A stretch of 64,000 nt of DNA. Source: Agrobacterium tumefaciens. Lineage in GTDB: Bacteria > Pseudomonadota > Alphaproteobacteria > Rhizobiales > Rhizobiaceae. The stretch is taken from NCBI GenBank assembly GCA_017744915.1, contig JAGIAH010000009.1, positions 62,001-126,000 of the forward strand, given 5' to 3'. The notes under the pieces are model-generated. The model had not been told where the DNA came from. It made no database searches and saw only the letters and a program-made list of their open reading frames with translations. Every line of letters begins with the position of its first letter. Position 1 is the first letter of the stretch. This document shows, piece by piece, positions 7,908-16,602 of the stretch. The translations under genes and the position numbers were made by a program.

Positions 7908-9673
7908 TGAAGATACCTTACATACCCGAAGATGCGCCCTTCAATGGCGACCAGCGCGCCTGGCTTGCCGGCTTTCTGGCCGGGCTCCATTCCCGCGTCG
8001 CCATCGGCATGGAGACATCCGTTGCCGCCACCACTCCCAAAGCGGCGGCCAGCGTGCTCAACATCCTGTTCGGCACCCAGACCGGTAATGCCGAGGCTCT
8101 GGCAATGGATATCGCCGCCGCTGCCCGGGCGCAGGGCATGCAGCCGGTGGTGGCCGCACTGGACGATGTCTCCATGGATAGTCTTGGCTCCATGAAGCGG
8201 GTCATTGTCGTCACCTCGACCTATGGTGAAGGCGAAATGCCCGATAATGCCCAGCTTTTCTGGGAGGCGCTTGCAGCTGACGGCGCGCCACGGCTGGATG
8301 AGATGAATTTCGCCGTGCTTGCGCTTGGTGACACCGGTTATGATGGTTTCTGCCAGGCGGGCAAGCTCATCGACACGCGCTTCGAGCAACTCGGCGGCAA
8401 ACGCATGAAGACGCGTATCGATTGCGATATCGATTTTGAAGATGCGGCCGCCGCGTGGATTGGTGAGACCCTGCCGCTTGCCCTTGCCGTCGACGGCGGC
8501 AAGGCGGCCGTTGTCACCATGCCGGACATCGCCGAACCGCCCGCGCGGGCAAAACCGGGCTGGAACCGCAAGAACCCCTATTCGGCCGAGGTGAGCGTCA
8601 ATCGCCGCCTGTCCGGTCCCGGCTCGTCCAAGGAAATCCGCCACTATGAATTCGGTCTCGGCGAAAGCGGGCTCGACTATGAGGCGGGTGATGCGCTTGG
8701 CGTCGTTCCCCTCAACGACCCGAAACTGGCCGGCGCGCTGCTCGAACACTTCGGCATAGGTGCAGACAGCGAAGTCGCCGGGCTGGACCGGCCGGTTGGC
8801 GATGCGCTTCTCAACATGTACGAAATCTCGACGCCCTCGCGCGAACTGGTGACTGAAATCGGCAAGCGTGCGGGCCATGACGAACTCGGCCACATCCTGG
8901 CGAATGGGGACAAGGAGCAGCTGGCCGCATTTCTCTGGAGCAAGGATATTCTCGACATGCTCAATCTCGGCGGAAAGCCTCTCTTCGAACTCGCCGAATT
9001 CATAACCTTCCTGAAGCCGCTGCAGCACCGGGCATACTCCATCTCCTCCAGTCCGCTGGTTGCGGAAAACAGCGTGCATCTGACGATCGCCAGCGTGCGG
9101 TATCGCGCCGAGGGACGTGAGCGTGGTGGCGTATGCTCCACCTATCTCGCCGATCGGGTGGAGGCAGGGCGGAATGCCGGAATTTTCGTCTCGCCGAACA
9201 AGGCATTTCGTGTGCCGCAGGACAATGAGGCGCCGATGATCATGGTGGGGCCGGGCACGGGCATCGCGCCTTTCCGAGCCTTTTTGCAGGAGCGACAGGC
9301 GCGCGGCGCCAAGGGCAAAAACTGGCTGTTTTTCGGCGATCAGCACCGGCAATCGGATTTCATCTACGAAAACGAACTTGGCGACATGAGCCGTGACGGC
9401 GTGCTGAGCCGTCTCGATCTCGCCTTCTCGCGGGATCAGGCGGAGAAGATCTATGTCCAGACCCGCATGCGGCAGAACGGCAAGGCGCTCTATCAATGGC
9501 TTGAAGAGGGCGGTTATTTCTACGTCTGCGGTGATGCGACCCGTATGGCAAAGGATGTCGACGATGCCCTGCACGGCATCATCAGCGATGAGGCGGGCAT
9601 CTCCGCCGAGGCCGCAAGCGATTATGTGAACCGGCTGAAGCGCGAAAAGCGCTATCTGCGCGACGTCTATTAG
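7904..9673 (+). CDS. Diflavin NADPH reductase, CysJ-like, partner of the GltB-like protein
   Basis: 589 residues with the order flavodoxin, FAD-binding, NADPH-binding. The FMN phosphate loop FGTQTGN is at residues 56-62, STYGEGEMPDNA follows, then the FAD motif RAYSISSSP with GGVCSTYLAD, the NADPH motif VGPGTGIAPFRAF, and the C-terminal RYLRDVY ending in an aromatic residue as in CysJ and P450 reductase. It is annotated by resemblance as a sulfite reductase alpha subunit, yet no hemoprotein beta subunit (cysI) lies nearby. Its start codon overlaps the upstream stop, giving translational coupling with the GltB-like gene. I infer that it passes NADPH electrons through FAD and FMN to that protein's 3Fe-4S/FMN centre in place of GltD. 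The about 45-residue N-terminal extension before the flavodoxin domain is of unknown role. Confidence 0.85.
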   Translation: MMKIPYIPEDAPFNGDQRAWLAGFLAGLHSRVAIGMETSVAATTPKAAASVLNILFGTQTGNAEALAMDIAAAARAQGMQPVVAALDDVSMDSLGSMKRVIVVTSTYGEGEMPDNAQLFWEALAADGAPRLDEMNFAVLALGDTGYDGFCQAGKLIDTRFEQLGGKRMKTRIDCDIDFEDAAAAWIGETLPLALAVDGGKAAVVTMPDIAEPPARAKPGWNRKNPYSAEVSVNRRLSGPGSSKEIRHYEFGLGESGLDYEAGDALGVVPLNDPKLAGALLEHFGIGADSEVAGLDRPVGDALLNMYEISTPSRELVTEIGKRAGHDELGHILANGDKEQLAAFLWSKDILDMLNLGGKPLFELAEFITFLKPLQHRAYSISSSPLVAENSVHLTIASVRYRAEGRERGGVCSTYLADRVEAGRNAGIFVSPNKAFRVPQDNEAPMIMVGPGTGIAPFRAFLQERQARGAKGKNWLFFGDQHRQSDFIYENELGDMSRDGVLSRLDLAFSRDQAEKIYVQTRMRQNGKALYQWLEEGGYFYVCGDATRMAKDVDDALHGIISDEAGISAEAASDYVNRLKREKRYLRDVY

Positions 9674-9712
9674 TCTTCGATAGGGGAGATCGCCTCTGAT
9701 ACGCCGATTGCC

Positions 9713-10306
9713 TCAGCAATTGGTGCAGGCGGTCTCCACATCACGCTGCTTGAAGAAATAATCCCGGCTGATGGTGATCGACTTTGTCCCGGATGAGGCG
9801 AGATCGGGCATGAACATCAGCAGTTCATGCGGGACGGAAAGCTCGACATGGATGAGGAAACTGTCCTGCACCAGCAGGCGGGTCGGAACCACGACTGCCG
9901 ATCCCACCGCATAGGGTCTCTGGTTTTTCTCATCCCAGGACCAGGTGATTTTCGCCTGTTTTTGTGCGTCGATCTTGATGCCGCTGATCTTCAACTGAAG
10001 ACCCTTGATGCTGTAGGGCGCAAAGACTGCGGCCGCGACATCCTGCATGCCAGCAAGATAGGTTTTATCGACGGAACCTGTTTTCGATATCAGGTCGTTG
10101 ATGGTGGCGGATGCCGTGCTCGCCCGCTTGTAGGTATTGTAGCCGATCGTCAATTCGAAGGAGGTCAAATAAAGCGCGAGCAATATCGGGAAGATGATGG
10201 CAAATTCCACCGCCCCCACGCCCCGGCGATCTTTGGCGAAGCGTGAAACAAGCGCGATCAGACGCCGTTTGCCGTTTGTCGCAACGGATACCAGCCCGGC
10301 CATCAT
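9713..10306 (-). CDS. TadE/TadG-like pilus-assembly protein
   Basis: 197 residues. A positively charged N-terminus (RFAKDRRGVGAVEF) is followed by one membrane helix (AIIFPILLALYLTSFEL), the TadE-like signature in which a Gly-Ala-Val-Glu-Phe segment precedes the helix. The rest should be outside the cytoplasmic membrane and ends in two cysteines (ACTNC). TadE/F/G are minor pseudopilins or assembly factors of Flp/Tad pili. Its start overlaps the end of the upstream TadE-like gene by four bases, so they are co-translated. No other tad/cpa genes are in the window, so whether it serves Flp pili is inferred. It converges with the diflavin gene, only 39 bases away. Confidence 0.75.
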   Translation of the reverse strand: MMAGLVSVATNGKRRLIALVSRFAKDRRGVGAVEFAIIFPILLALYLTSFELTIGYNTYKRASTASATINDLISKTGSVDKTYLAGMQDVAAAVFAPYSIKGLQLKISGIKIDAQKQAKITWSWDEKNQRPYAVGSAVVVPTRLLVQDSFLIHVELSVPHELLMFMPDLASSGTKSITISRDYFFKQRDVETACTNC

Positions 10307-10896
10307 GAGCCCCCGCTTGTGATGTATTTCTCGTTCATGAAAGCATCGGTCGCGACGATGAGGAAATGGGAGGGCATCGATCCATCGGCCGGACGTATTT
10401 TGGTGAGATATGGACGGATGATATCGGCGACCACACGCCAGCGATAATAGACGCGCAACATGTTGATGGTTTCCGGTCCGCCCGGCTTGAAGCCGAATTG
10501 GGCCGTATCGAGATCGTAATATTCGCCAACGGCTTTCAGGGGTATCGCGGTCGGAATATCCTTGAAGGCGGTAAAGGAGCGAAGGTCGATATAAAGTTTC
10601 TGCTCCTTCTGGATCTCATCTGCGCAGGTGATCATCACCGCAACCTCATTGCAGAAATTCTTGCGAAAATCCTCTTTGGAGATGGCGCTGCTGATCTGCC
10701 CGGTGCGCAGGCGCCGCGCCATGGTCTCGGTGGCATTCACGACGACCTGCTCCGCCATCAGGGCGATGAAAGTCTCGATGATGGCAAAGACGACGAGGAA
10801 ATACGGAATTGCGAGGATCGCGAATTCGATGGCTGCTGTCCCATCGCGCGAGAGCCCGAATTTTTCCAGCAATGGCTTCAGTCTGGCCAGTCGCAT
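10303..10896 (-). CDS. TadE-like pilus-assembly protein
   Basis: 197 residues. The TadE signature is GLSRDGTAAIEFAILAIPYF, with one membrane helix near residues 25-50, and the helix continues into AEQVVVNATETMARRLRTG, also typical of TadE. The remainder, predicted periplasmic, contains a Cys pair (FCNEVAVMITC). It is the first gene of a two-gene operon with the next TadE/G-like gene (ATGA overlap). The N-terminal Glu in AAIEFA is the residue class needed for prepilin recognition in Flp-type proteins. A third family member with a von Willebrand domain, usual in tad loci, is not present here. Confidence 0.75.
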   Translation of the reverse strand: MRLARLKPLLEKFGLSRDGTAAIEFAILAIPYFLVVFAIIETFIALMAEQVVVNATETMARRLRTGQISSAISKEDFRKNFCNEVAVMITCADEIQKEQKLYIDLRSFTAFKDIPTAIPLKAVGEYYDLDTAQFGFKPGGPETINMLRVYYRWRVVADIIRPYLTKIRPADGSMPSHFLIVATDAFMNEKYITSGGS

Positions 10897-11031
10897 GAGG
10901 TGGTGTCGATCTCTAAGAAATGTAGCAAGCGCAACCGTTAATTTTGTTGCGGACCATAACCACCCGATGTTTAGATTCAGTTACTTCGCCGAACTACACT
11001 TTAATGATTTCCGAATTTGATACGCTGCATG

Positions 11032-11057
11032 AAAAAGCCCGGCACTTGGCCGGGCTC
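11032..11057 (-). terminator. Intrinsic terminator of the fabA-fabB-fabI cluster
   Basis: Read on the minus strand: GAGCCCGGC, a short loop, GCCGGGCTTTTT. The stem is perfect over AGCCCGGC and followed by T residues, about 22 bases after the fabI stop. Confidence 0.88.
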
Positions 11058-11078
11058 TTGTCGAATATAAAGGGCGGT

Positions 11079-11885
11079 TTATTCCGCGTCAGCTTTGGAC
11101 AGAACCTCGAGCGTGGGTGTCGAGGTGATATTATAACCGCAATCCACGTAATGGCATTCGCCCGTTACACCGCGCGACAGGCTGGACAGGAGGTAGAGTG
11201 CCGATCCGCCGATATCGTCGATATCCGCCGTCCGCCGCAGCGGCGCGTTTTTCTGGTTCCATGCGTAGATCGCGCGCGCATCCGAAATGCCGGCACCCGC
11301 GAGCGTGCGGACCGGGCCGGCCGAGATGGCGTTGACGCGAATATCGCGCGGGCCGTAATCGGCGGCGAGATAACGAACCGACGCCTCAAGAGCTGCCTTG
11401 GCGACGCCCATGACGTTGTAGTTCGGGATGACGCGCTGCGAACCATTATAGGTCAGCGTCAGCATGGAACCGCCATTGGTCATCAGCTCAGCGGCGCGCT
11501 TGGCGATTTCCGTGAAGGAGAAACAGGAAATGACCATGGTGCGGCTGAAGTTGTCACGCGTCGTGTCGGCGTAGAGACCCTTCAGCTCGTTCTTGTCGGA
11601 AAAGCCAATGGCGTGCACGACGAAATCCAGCGAGCCCCATTTTTCGCGGATCGTCGCAAACAGCGCATCCACGGAAGCAATATCCTCGACATCGCAAGGT
11701 ACGATGAAGTCGGAGCCCAGTTCCGCGGCGAGCGGTTTCACGCGCTTGCCAAGCGCTTCACCCTGATAGGTGAAGGCAAGTTCTGCGCCCTGTGCCGCAA
11801 GTGCCTTGGAAATGCCCCAGGCGATGGAATGATTGTTTGCGACGCCCATGATGAGGCCGCGCTTACCTTGCATGATGCCGTTCAT
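11079..11885 (-). CDS. fabI: Enoyl-[acyl-carrier-protein] reductase (NADH)
   Basis: 268 residues from the ATG at 11885; a TTG six bases upstream is possible but less likely. It is a short-chain dehydrogenase of the FabI type: cofactor loop GLIMGVANNHSIAWGI at the N-terminus, HAIGFSDKNELKG in the middle, and the catalytic Tyr-x6-Lys in YNVMGVAKAALEA. It reduces trans-2-enoyl-ACP in the last step of each fatty-acid elongation cycle in the cytosol. The start lies 7 bases after the fabB stop, and a strong terminator follows, so it is the last gene of a fabA-fabB-fabI group. Confidence 0.95.
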   Translation of the reverse strand: MNGIMQGKRGLIMGVANNHSIAWGISKALAAQGAELAFTYQGEALGKRVKPLAAELGSDFIVPCDVEDIASVDALFATIREKWGSLDFVVHAIGFSDKNELKGLYADTTRDNFSRTMVISCFSFTEIAKRAAELMTNGGSMLTLTYNGSQRVIPNYNVMGVAKAALEASVRYLAADYGPRDIRVNAISAGPVRTLAGAGISDARAIYAWNQKNAPLRRTADIDDIGGSALYLLSSLSRGVTGECHYVDCGYNITSTPTLEVLSKADAE

Positions 11886-11891
11886 GGGCAA

Positions 11892-13115
11892 TTATCCGTT
11901 ATGACGCTGGAAGACGAGCGTGGCGTTGGTGCCGCCGAAGCCGAAGGAATTGGAAAGGATGGTGTCGATCTTGGCATTGTCGATGCGGCTGCGAACGATC
12001 GGGACGCCTACAAATTCCGGATCGAGTTCGGAAATATGCGCGCTTTCGCCGATGAAGCGTTCCTGCATCATCAACAGGCCGTAGATCGATTCCTGCACGC
12101 CCGCCGCACCCAGCGAGTGGCCGGTGAGCGACTTGGTCGACTGGATATGGGGAATCCTGTCGCCGAAGACTTCGCGGATCGCGCCGATTTCCTTGCTGTC
12201 GCCAACCGGTGTCGAGGTGCCGTGGGTGTTGATGTAGTCGATGTCACCCTTGACGGTGGAAAGCGCCTGCCGCATGCAGCGGATCGCGCCTTCACCTGAA
12301 GGAGCCACCATGTCGTAACCGTCCGAGGTTGCGCCGTAGCCGACGATCTCGGCGTAAATCTTGGCGCCGCGCGCCTTGGCATGCTCCAGCTCTTCAAGAA
12401 CCAGAACGCCCGCACCGCCAGCGATCACAAAACCGTCGCGGTTGACGTCATAGGCGCGCGACGCGAGGCTGGGCGTTTCATTGTATTTGGACGACATTGC
12501 GCCCATGGCGTCGAAGAGGTTGGACATCGACCAGTCGAGATCCTCGTGGCCGCCTGCAAACATCACATCCTGCTTGCCCCACTGGATCATCTCGGCGGCG
12601 TTGCCGATGCAATGCGCCGAGGTGGAGCAGGCCGACGAGATCGAATAGTTGACGCCGTGAATTTTGAACCAGGTCGCGAGCGTGGCCGAGGCGGTGGAAG
12701 ACATGGCCTTCGGCACGGCGAAGGGGCCGATGCGCTTCGGGCTGTTGTTCTTGAGCGTGATATCGGCAGCTTCAACGATGGTGCGGGTGGAAGGACCGCC
12801 CGAACCCATGATGATGCCGGTGCGCTCATTGCCGCTGATATCGCTCTCTTCGAGACCGGAATCGGCGATCGCCTGCTTCATGGCCACATGGTTCCACGCG
12901 CCGCCCTGCGACAGGAAGCGCATGGCGCGGCGGTCGACCAGATCGGTCGGGTCGAGAGAGGGCTTGCCCCAGACCTGGCATTTGAAGCCGTGTTCGGCAA
13001 AATCCGGCGAAAATGAAATGCCGGATCTGGCTTCGCGCAGCGACGCGGTGACTTCAGCGGCATCACCGCCGATGGAAGAAACAATACCGAGGCCGGTGAC
13101 AACAACTCGTCTCAT
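11892..13115 (-). CDS. fabB: 3-oxoacyl-[acyl-carrier-protein] synthase I
   Basis: 407 residues, the normal length for FabB. The active-site Cys163 sits in [13 protein letters not shown], and the two catalytic histidines in [11 protein letters not shown] and [10 protein letters not shown]. It condenses malonyl-ACP with acyl-ACP and elongates the cis-3-decenoyl-ACP made by FabA, so it is needed for unsaturated fatty acids. It lies 76 bases downstream of fabA and immediately upstream of fabI on the same strand. The fabA-fabB pairing is characteristic of the anaerobic unsaturated-fatty-acid route in Gram-negative bacteria. Confidence 0.95.
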   Translation of the reverse strand: MRRVVVTGLGIVSSIGGDAAEVTASLREARSGISFSPDFAEHGFKCQVWGKPSLDPTDLVDRRAMRFLSQGGAWNHVAMKQAIADSGLEESDISGNERTGIIMGSGGPSTRTIVEAADITLKNNSPKRIGPFAVPKAMSSTASATLATWFKIHGVNYSISSACSTSAHCIGNAAEMIQWGKQDVMFAGGHEDLDWSMSNLFDAMGAMSSKYNETPSLASRAYDVNRDGFVIAGGAGVLVLEELEHAKARGAKIYAEIVGYGATSDGYDMVAPSGEGAIRCMRQALSTVKGDIDYINTHGTSTPVGDSKEIGAIREVFGDRIPHIQSTKSLTGHSLGAAGVQESIYGLLMMQERFIGESAHISELDPEFVGVPIVRSRIDNAKIDTILSNSFGFGGTNATLVFQRHNG

Positions 13116-13191
13116 GAAAGGGACCTTTTCTTAAGATTTCGGCTGGACGACCGAAGCCGCCCGGCGTTTGTCTGAACTATTTCCGTCTGTG

Positions 13192-13707
13192 TCAGGCGGT
13201 CTTTTCCTTGGACAGGCCGACCCGAAGGTCCGACGCCTGATAAATGGTTTCGCCATCCGCCTTCAGCCAGCCATCGGCAGTTCCAAGCACCAGACGGCCA
13301 CGCATCACGCGCTTGAAATCAATACCATACTGAAGCAGCTTGGTGTGAGGGCGGACCATGCCCTTGAACTTCACTTCGCCGGTGGAAAGCGCCATGCCGC
13401 GGCCTTCTTCGCCCAGCCAGCCGAGGAAGAAACCGGTCAGCTGCCACATGCCGTCAAGGCCGAGGCAGCCCGGCATGATCGGATTGCCCTGGAAATGGCA
13501 GGGGAAATACCAGTCATCGGGGCTGACATCGTATTCGGCGCGGATGAAGCCCTTGTCGAAGGCGCCGCCGGTTTCGGAAATTTCGGTGATCCGGTGAACC
13601 ATGAGCATGGGGGGCAATGGGAGCTGAGCATTTCCAGGGCCGAACAATTCGCCGCGACCGCAGGAAAGAATCTCCTCGTAATTGTAACTTGATTGCCTCG
13701 TTGCCAT
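13192..13707 (-). CDS. fabA: 3-hydroxydecanoyl-[acyl-carrier-protein] dehydratase/isomerase
   Basis: 171 residues from the ATG at 13707, the usual FabA length and N-terminus ([14 protein letters not shown]); an in-frame start 14 codons upstream adds sequence not typical of the family. The hot-dog-fold active site is visible: His71 in [13 protein letters not shown] and Asp85 in [10 protein letters not shown]. FabA dehydrates 3-hydroxydecanoyl-ACP and isomerises the product to the cis-3 form that FabB elongates. It heads the fabA-fabB-fabI group and diverges from irr, sharing a roughly 300-base intergenic region. Confidence 0.95.
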   Translation of the reverse strand: MATRQSSYNYEEILSCGRGELFGPGNAQLPLPPMLMVHRITEISETGGAFDKGFIRAEYDVSPDDWYFPCHFQGNPIMPGCLGLDGMWQLTGFFLGWLGEEGRGMALSTGEVKFKGMVRPHTKLLQYGIDFKRVMRGRLVLGTADGWLKADGETIYQASDLRVGLSKEKTA

Positions 13708-13949
13708 ACCGCTTTCACTTCCCCAATCACTGGTGTTGAACGACTTCACTAGAGCAAGTTAGGTTCAAAATGAAGCGCTGCAAGGGCAGAGGCCGCTCCG
13801 GCCCCATTCTTTGTCTTCAGAACCTTCTTTGCAGAAGTCATTACCTCAATATGCCGTCCGCATACAGGAACCATCCGGCAGGAACCAGAGGAAATTTGCA
13901 GGAATGGCTGGTTTGCAGCCATTTGCGACACTCTGCGGCGCTGAAACTA

Positions 13950-13978
13950 TTGAAAGCATTCCCTGCAAAAGATATATG
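13950..13978 (+). promoter_or_regulatory. Likely irr promoter
   Basis: TTGAAA (13950-13955), a 17-base spacer and TATATG (13973-13978) form a sigma-70-like promoter about 46 bases before the irr ATG. It is the best match in the fabA-irr intergenic region on this strand. RirA is reported to act on irr in Agrobacterium, but I did not find a clear TGA-N9-TCA motif here. Confidence 0.5.
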
Positions 13979-14024
13979 CTATTGCAATTGACGGGTTTCA
14001 TACCTCTGTTTGGAATGGGATTGC

Positions 14025-14444
14025 ATGGCATTTGACGCCACATTGGATATCGGAACGAGGCTGCGGCGCTCTGGGCTGCGGCCCACGCGCCAGCGCGTTG
14101 CTTTGGGCGATCTTCTTTTCGCAAAGGGTGATCGGCACCTGACGGTCGAGGAACTGCATGACGAGGCGGTTACCGCCGGCGTTCCCGTTTCTCTCGCCAC
14201 GGTCTACAACACGCTGCATCAGTTTACCGAGGCCGGTCTGATCCGCGTTCTCGCCGTGGAAGGTGCCCGCACCTATTTCGATACGAACGTCTCGGATCAC
14301 CACCACTTCTTCGTGGAAGGTGAGAACGAGGTTCTCGATATCCCCATCAACAATCTCCAGATCGACAATCTGCCGGAAGCGCCAGAGGGCATGGAGATCG
14401 CCCATGTGGACGTGGTCATCCGCCTTCGCCGCAAGCGCGGTTGA
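14025..14444 (+). CDS. irr: Iron response regulator, Fur family
   Basis: 139 residues from the ATG at 14025, with GGAATGGGA just upstream; a TTG at 14010 would add five residues. It has a Fur-type winged helix (RPTRQRVALGDLLF, then PVSLATVYNTLHQFTEAGLI) and the Irr hallmark of three adjacent histidines at 92-94 (DHHHFFVEGE), implicated in haem sensing. Irr is stable when haem/iron is scarce; it represses iron-consuming genes and also rirA by binding ICE elements. A good ICE-like palindrome lies upstream of rirA at 59.7 kb. The next gene ends on the opposite strand behind a bidirectional terminator. Confidence 0.95.
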   Translation: MAFDATLDIGTRLRRSGLRPTRQRVALGDLLFAKGDRHLTVEELHDEAVTAGVPVSLATVYNTLHQFTEAGLIRVLAVEGARTYFDTNVSDHHHFFVEGENEVLDIPINNLQIDNLPEAPEGMEIAHVDVVIRLRRKRG

Positions 14445-14469
14445 AGTTCCAGTCTGATAACGGATGTGA

Positions 14470-14492
14470 AAATGGCGCCCATGGGCGCCATT
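14470..14492. terminator. Bidirectional terminator between irr and the UPF0126 gene
   Basis: A near-perfect palindrome, AATGGCGCC-CATG-GGCGCCATT, flanked by T residues on the plus side and by A residues on the other, lies 26 bases after the irr stop and 26 bases after the stop of the convergent gene. It can end transcripts from both sides. Confidence 0.8.
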
Positions 14493-14517
14493 TCTGTTTT
14501 CAGCGGTCATTTCCATG

Positions 14518-15156
14518 TCACTTCATGACGTCTTCCGGCCGCCTGCCGGGCTTGGCCTTGTAGGGCGGGAAAGTCCAGCCGAAGATCAGCGCGCCTGACC
14601 GCACGCAGAGGGCTGTCAGGAAACCCGCCGCTGATGCGGCATAAAGCGGTGCGCCGAGGAAATAGACGACAATAAAGGTGGAAGAGCCCAAAAGCGCGCA
14701 GGTGATGTAAATCTCCGGCCGCAGCAGAACGGAAGGTTCACCTGCGAGAATATCACGCAGCACGCCACCGAATGTTGCTGTCAGAACGCCGGTGACGATG
14801 GCGACGGTTGCCGAGCCGCTCGCGGCAAGGCCCTTGGCCGCTCCCATGACGCAATAGGCGGAAAGGCCGAGCGCATCGAGCCAGATCAATACCCGATAAC
14901 GGGATTCGAAAAGATGCGCGGTAAAGAACAGCAGAACCGCGACCGAGACGCAGACGAGAATATAGGTGGGATTTATCACCCAGAAGACCGGCGTTCTGCC
15001 CAGCACGAGATCGCGCACCGTGCCGCCGCCAATGCCGGTCGCGGCCGCGAAGAACAGGAAGCCGATCAGGTCGAGCTGCTTGCGCGAGGCGGCCAATGCG
15101 CCGGTTGCGGCAAAGACGGCGACACCGGCATAATCGAGAAAACCCAGAAGCGTCAT
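14518..15156 (-). CDS. UPF0126/TRIC-type membrane protein (YicG-like)
   Basis: 212 residues with about seven hydrophobic helices and two copies of the family repeat: ATGIGGGTVRDLVLGRTPVFW near the N-terminus and TATFGGVLRDILAGEPSVLL in the second half. The paired Gly-Gly-x-x-Arg-Asp motifs define UPF0126, which includes bacterial homologues of trimeric intracellular cation channels. A role in small-ion or amino-acid permeation is possible but not shown by sequence. The C-terminal tail after the last helix is basic. It is monocistronic, converging with irr and divergent from the secreted protein at 15279. Confidence 0.8.
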   Translation of the reverse strand: MTLLGFLDYAGVAVFAATGALAASRKQLDLIGFLFFAAATGIGGGTVRDLVLGRTPVFWVINPTYILVCVSVAVLLFFTAHLFESRYRVLIWLDALGLSAYCVMGAAKGLAASGSATVAIVTGVLTATFGGVLRDILAGEPSVLLRPEIYITCALLGSSTFIVVYFLGAPLYAASAAGFLTALCVRSGALIFGWTFPPYKAKPGRRPEDVMK

Positions 15157-15278
15157 GAAAAGGTTCCCCCCGAAACACGGGCTGCGAACACGTCAGTGTC
15201 GCGCAAGCACTAAACTCTAGGCTGGCCGCCCGGATGATCGCAACATCCATAACCGAAACGGATACAAAGGAAAATGCC

Positions 15279-15752
15279 GTGCGAATCGCTCTCGTTGCCG
15301 CTCTTCAGGCGCTGGTTCTCTTGATGTTTCCAGCGGCGCTCTCGGCCCAGCAGCAGCTGGTGAGCGACCCCGAGATTTACGAGAAGGATCATTTCCGCAA
15401 CGAGTGTAAGGTGGCGGCTTTCGGCGATGATTTCGTCACGCGGCTGGATATCAACAATGACGGCCTGATGGACGCTGTCGTCAATCACGGCGTTCTGGAT
15501 TGCGACGGCGAAAAGGGCCGCAGCTGCGACGACGAAGGATGCCCCTATAATTTCTACGTCCAGGTGAAAGAGGGCGGTTATCTGATGATCGCGACGGCCC
15601 GGATTTACGGTTATGAGTTCATCAAGCGGTTCGGCAACATGGTTTTTGTGTTGAAGATGCATCCGCGTTATTGCGAGCGTACCGACAAGGAACCCTGCCT
15701 GATGACGGTCAGGGTCCGCGGCACGAAATTCGTCACGATTTCGCGAAAGTGA
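15279..15752 (+). CDS. Small secreted protein with a calcium-loop-like motif
   Basis: 157 residues from a GTG with AAGGA seven bases upstream. Residues 1-24 are a signal peptide ending ALSAQ. The mature part has RLDINNDGLMDAVVNHG, a D-x-N-x-D-G-x-x-D loop as in EF-hand or FG-GAP-like calcium sites, followed by a cysteine-rich stretch (LDCDGEKGRSCDDEGC) and further Cys at CER and PCL. It is probably periplasmic, with disulfides. I do not recognise the family; an upstream ATG at 15234 lacks a ribosome site. It converges with the DUF1275 gene, 12 bases away. Confidence 0.65.
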   Translation: MRIALVAALQALVLLMFPAALSAQQQLVSDPEIYEKDHFRNECKVAAFGDDFVTRLDINNDGLMDAVVNHGVLDCDGEKGRSCDDEGCPYNFYVQVKEGGYLMIATARIYGYEFIKRFGNMVFVLKMHPRYCERTDKEPCLMTVRVRGTKFVTISRK

Positions 15753-15764
15753 CGGCGGCAACGG

Positions 15765-16475
15765 TCAGGGTGCAATCCGCCGGATTTTGACACGCTGATT
15801 ATAGCGCTGGCGCAGTGAGCGCGGAATGATGAGGGTGGCGATGGCGACGGCTAAAACCGCGCCCGCAACCACCCACAGGGCATCGGACTGGAGAGTCGCG
15901 CCGAGAATGGCGCCGCAGATCGCACCGCTCAGCATGCCGAGCCACGGAACGATCTGGATGCCCCAGTCAAGGCTCCGGTCACCGAGAAGAAAACGGCCGA
16001 TGCCGCGGCCAAAGCGGGAAAGAGCGCCCGTAACATAGGTAAGGCCGATCGGCAGCCCCTCTATATGCTCCACGGCGGCATTGACCATGCCCATGGCGAA
16101 AACCACGAGGTAAAACTGCGCAAGCGCGGTAGCCTCGCCGCGCAGCAGTGCGGCAATCGCCACCAATGATCCCACGCCTAAGAGAACGGCAAAGATGCGC
16201 CGCTCAAACTTATGTGCCACCACGATGCCGCCGGCATTGCCCGCCACGAAAGCAACGATGGCGAAAAGCAGCTTCGCGGCGTGGGGATAGAGACCCGCCT
16301 GTGCCGAGACGGCGGCGCGGGTGGTGTTGCCGGTCATGAAAGATACGAAGTCGCCTGAAATATGCAGGCCCACCGCATCCGTCATGCCGGCTATGAAGGA
16401 GATGGCGGCCACCAGCGCAATTCCGGTTCCGGTGCGCCTTGCCCTGATGATATTGCGACGTCTTTGTCTGGTCAT
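15765..16475 (-). CDS. DUF1275 (YoaK-like) membrane protein
   Basis: 236 residues, mostly hydrophobic, with about six helices. The N-terminal segment AAISFIAGMTDAVGLHISGDFVSFMTGNTTRAA matches the DUF1275 family in pattern (position-wise residues about 19-52). A central MGMVNAAVE and a C-terminal YNQRVKIRRI tail are also visible. The function of this family is unknown; it is thought to be a small inner-membrane transporter. It diverges from the ABC importer operon starting at 16682 and shares its operator-containing intergenic region. Confidence 0.8.
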   Translation of the reverse strand: MTRQRRRNIIRARRTGTGIALVAAISFIAGMTDAVGLHISGDFVSFMTGNTTRAAVSAQAGLYPHAAKLLFAIVAFVAGNAGGIVVAHKFERRIFAVLLGVGSLVAIAALLRGEATALAQFYLVVFAMGMVNAAVEHIEGLPIGLTYVTGALSRFGRGIGRFLLGDRSLDWGIQIVPWLGMLSGAICGAILGATLQSDALWVVAGAVLAVAIATLIIPRSLRQRYNQRVKIRRIAP

Positions 16476-16588
16476 GGGAACGCTCGATATCGAAAAACAG
16501 CGGCGCGACAGATAGGCCGTGTTATCCTATGTCTAGAATGCCGGAGGGCCGGTTTGCAATCTTTCCGAAGGTGTTCGAGCGCTTCTAT

Positions 16589-16602
16589 TTTGTCTAGACA
16601 AA
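16589..16602. promoter_or_regulatory. GntR/HutC-type operator in the ABC importer promoter
   Basis: TTTGTCTAGACAAA is a perfect 14-base palindrome directly followed by ATATAAAAT, which supplies a probable -10 hexamer (TATAAA around 16605-16610). Its core TGTCTAGACA has the form bound by HutC-subfamily GntR regulators. Such a regulator is encoded three genes downstream at 19354. A half-similar TGTCTAGA occurs near 16529. I infer repression of the importer operon, and so autoregulation of the repressor, by that protein. Confidence 0.65.

Noticed and set aside
7904..9673. Sulfite reductase flavoprotein (cysJ)
   Set aside because: Sequence is CysJ-like, but no cysI lies nearby and the gene is translationally coupled to the GltB-like gene, so a sulfur role is not supported by context.
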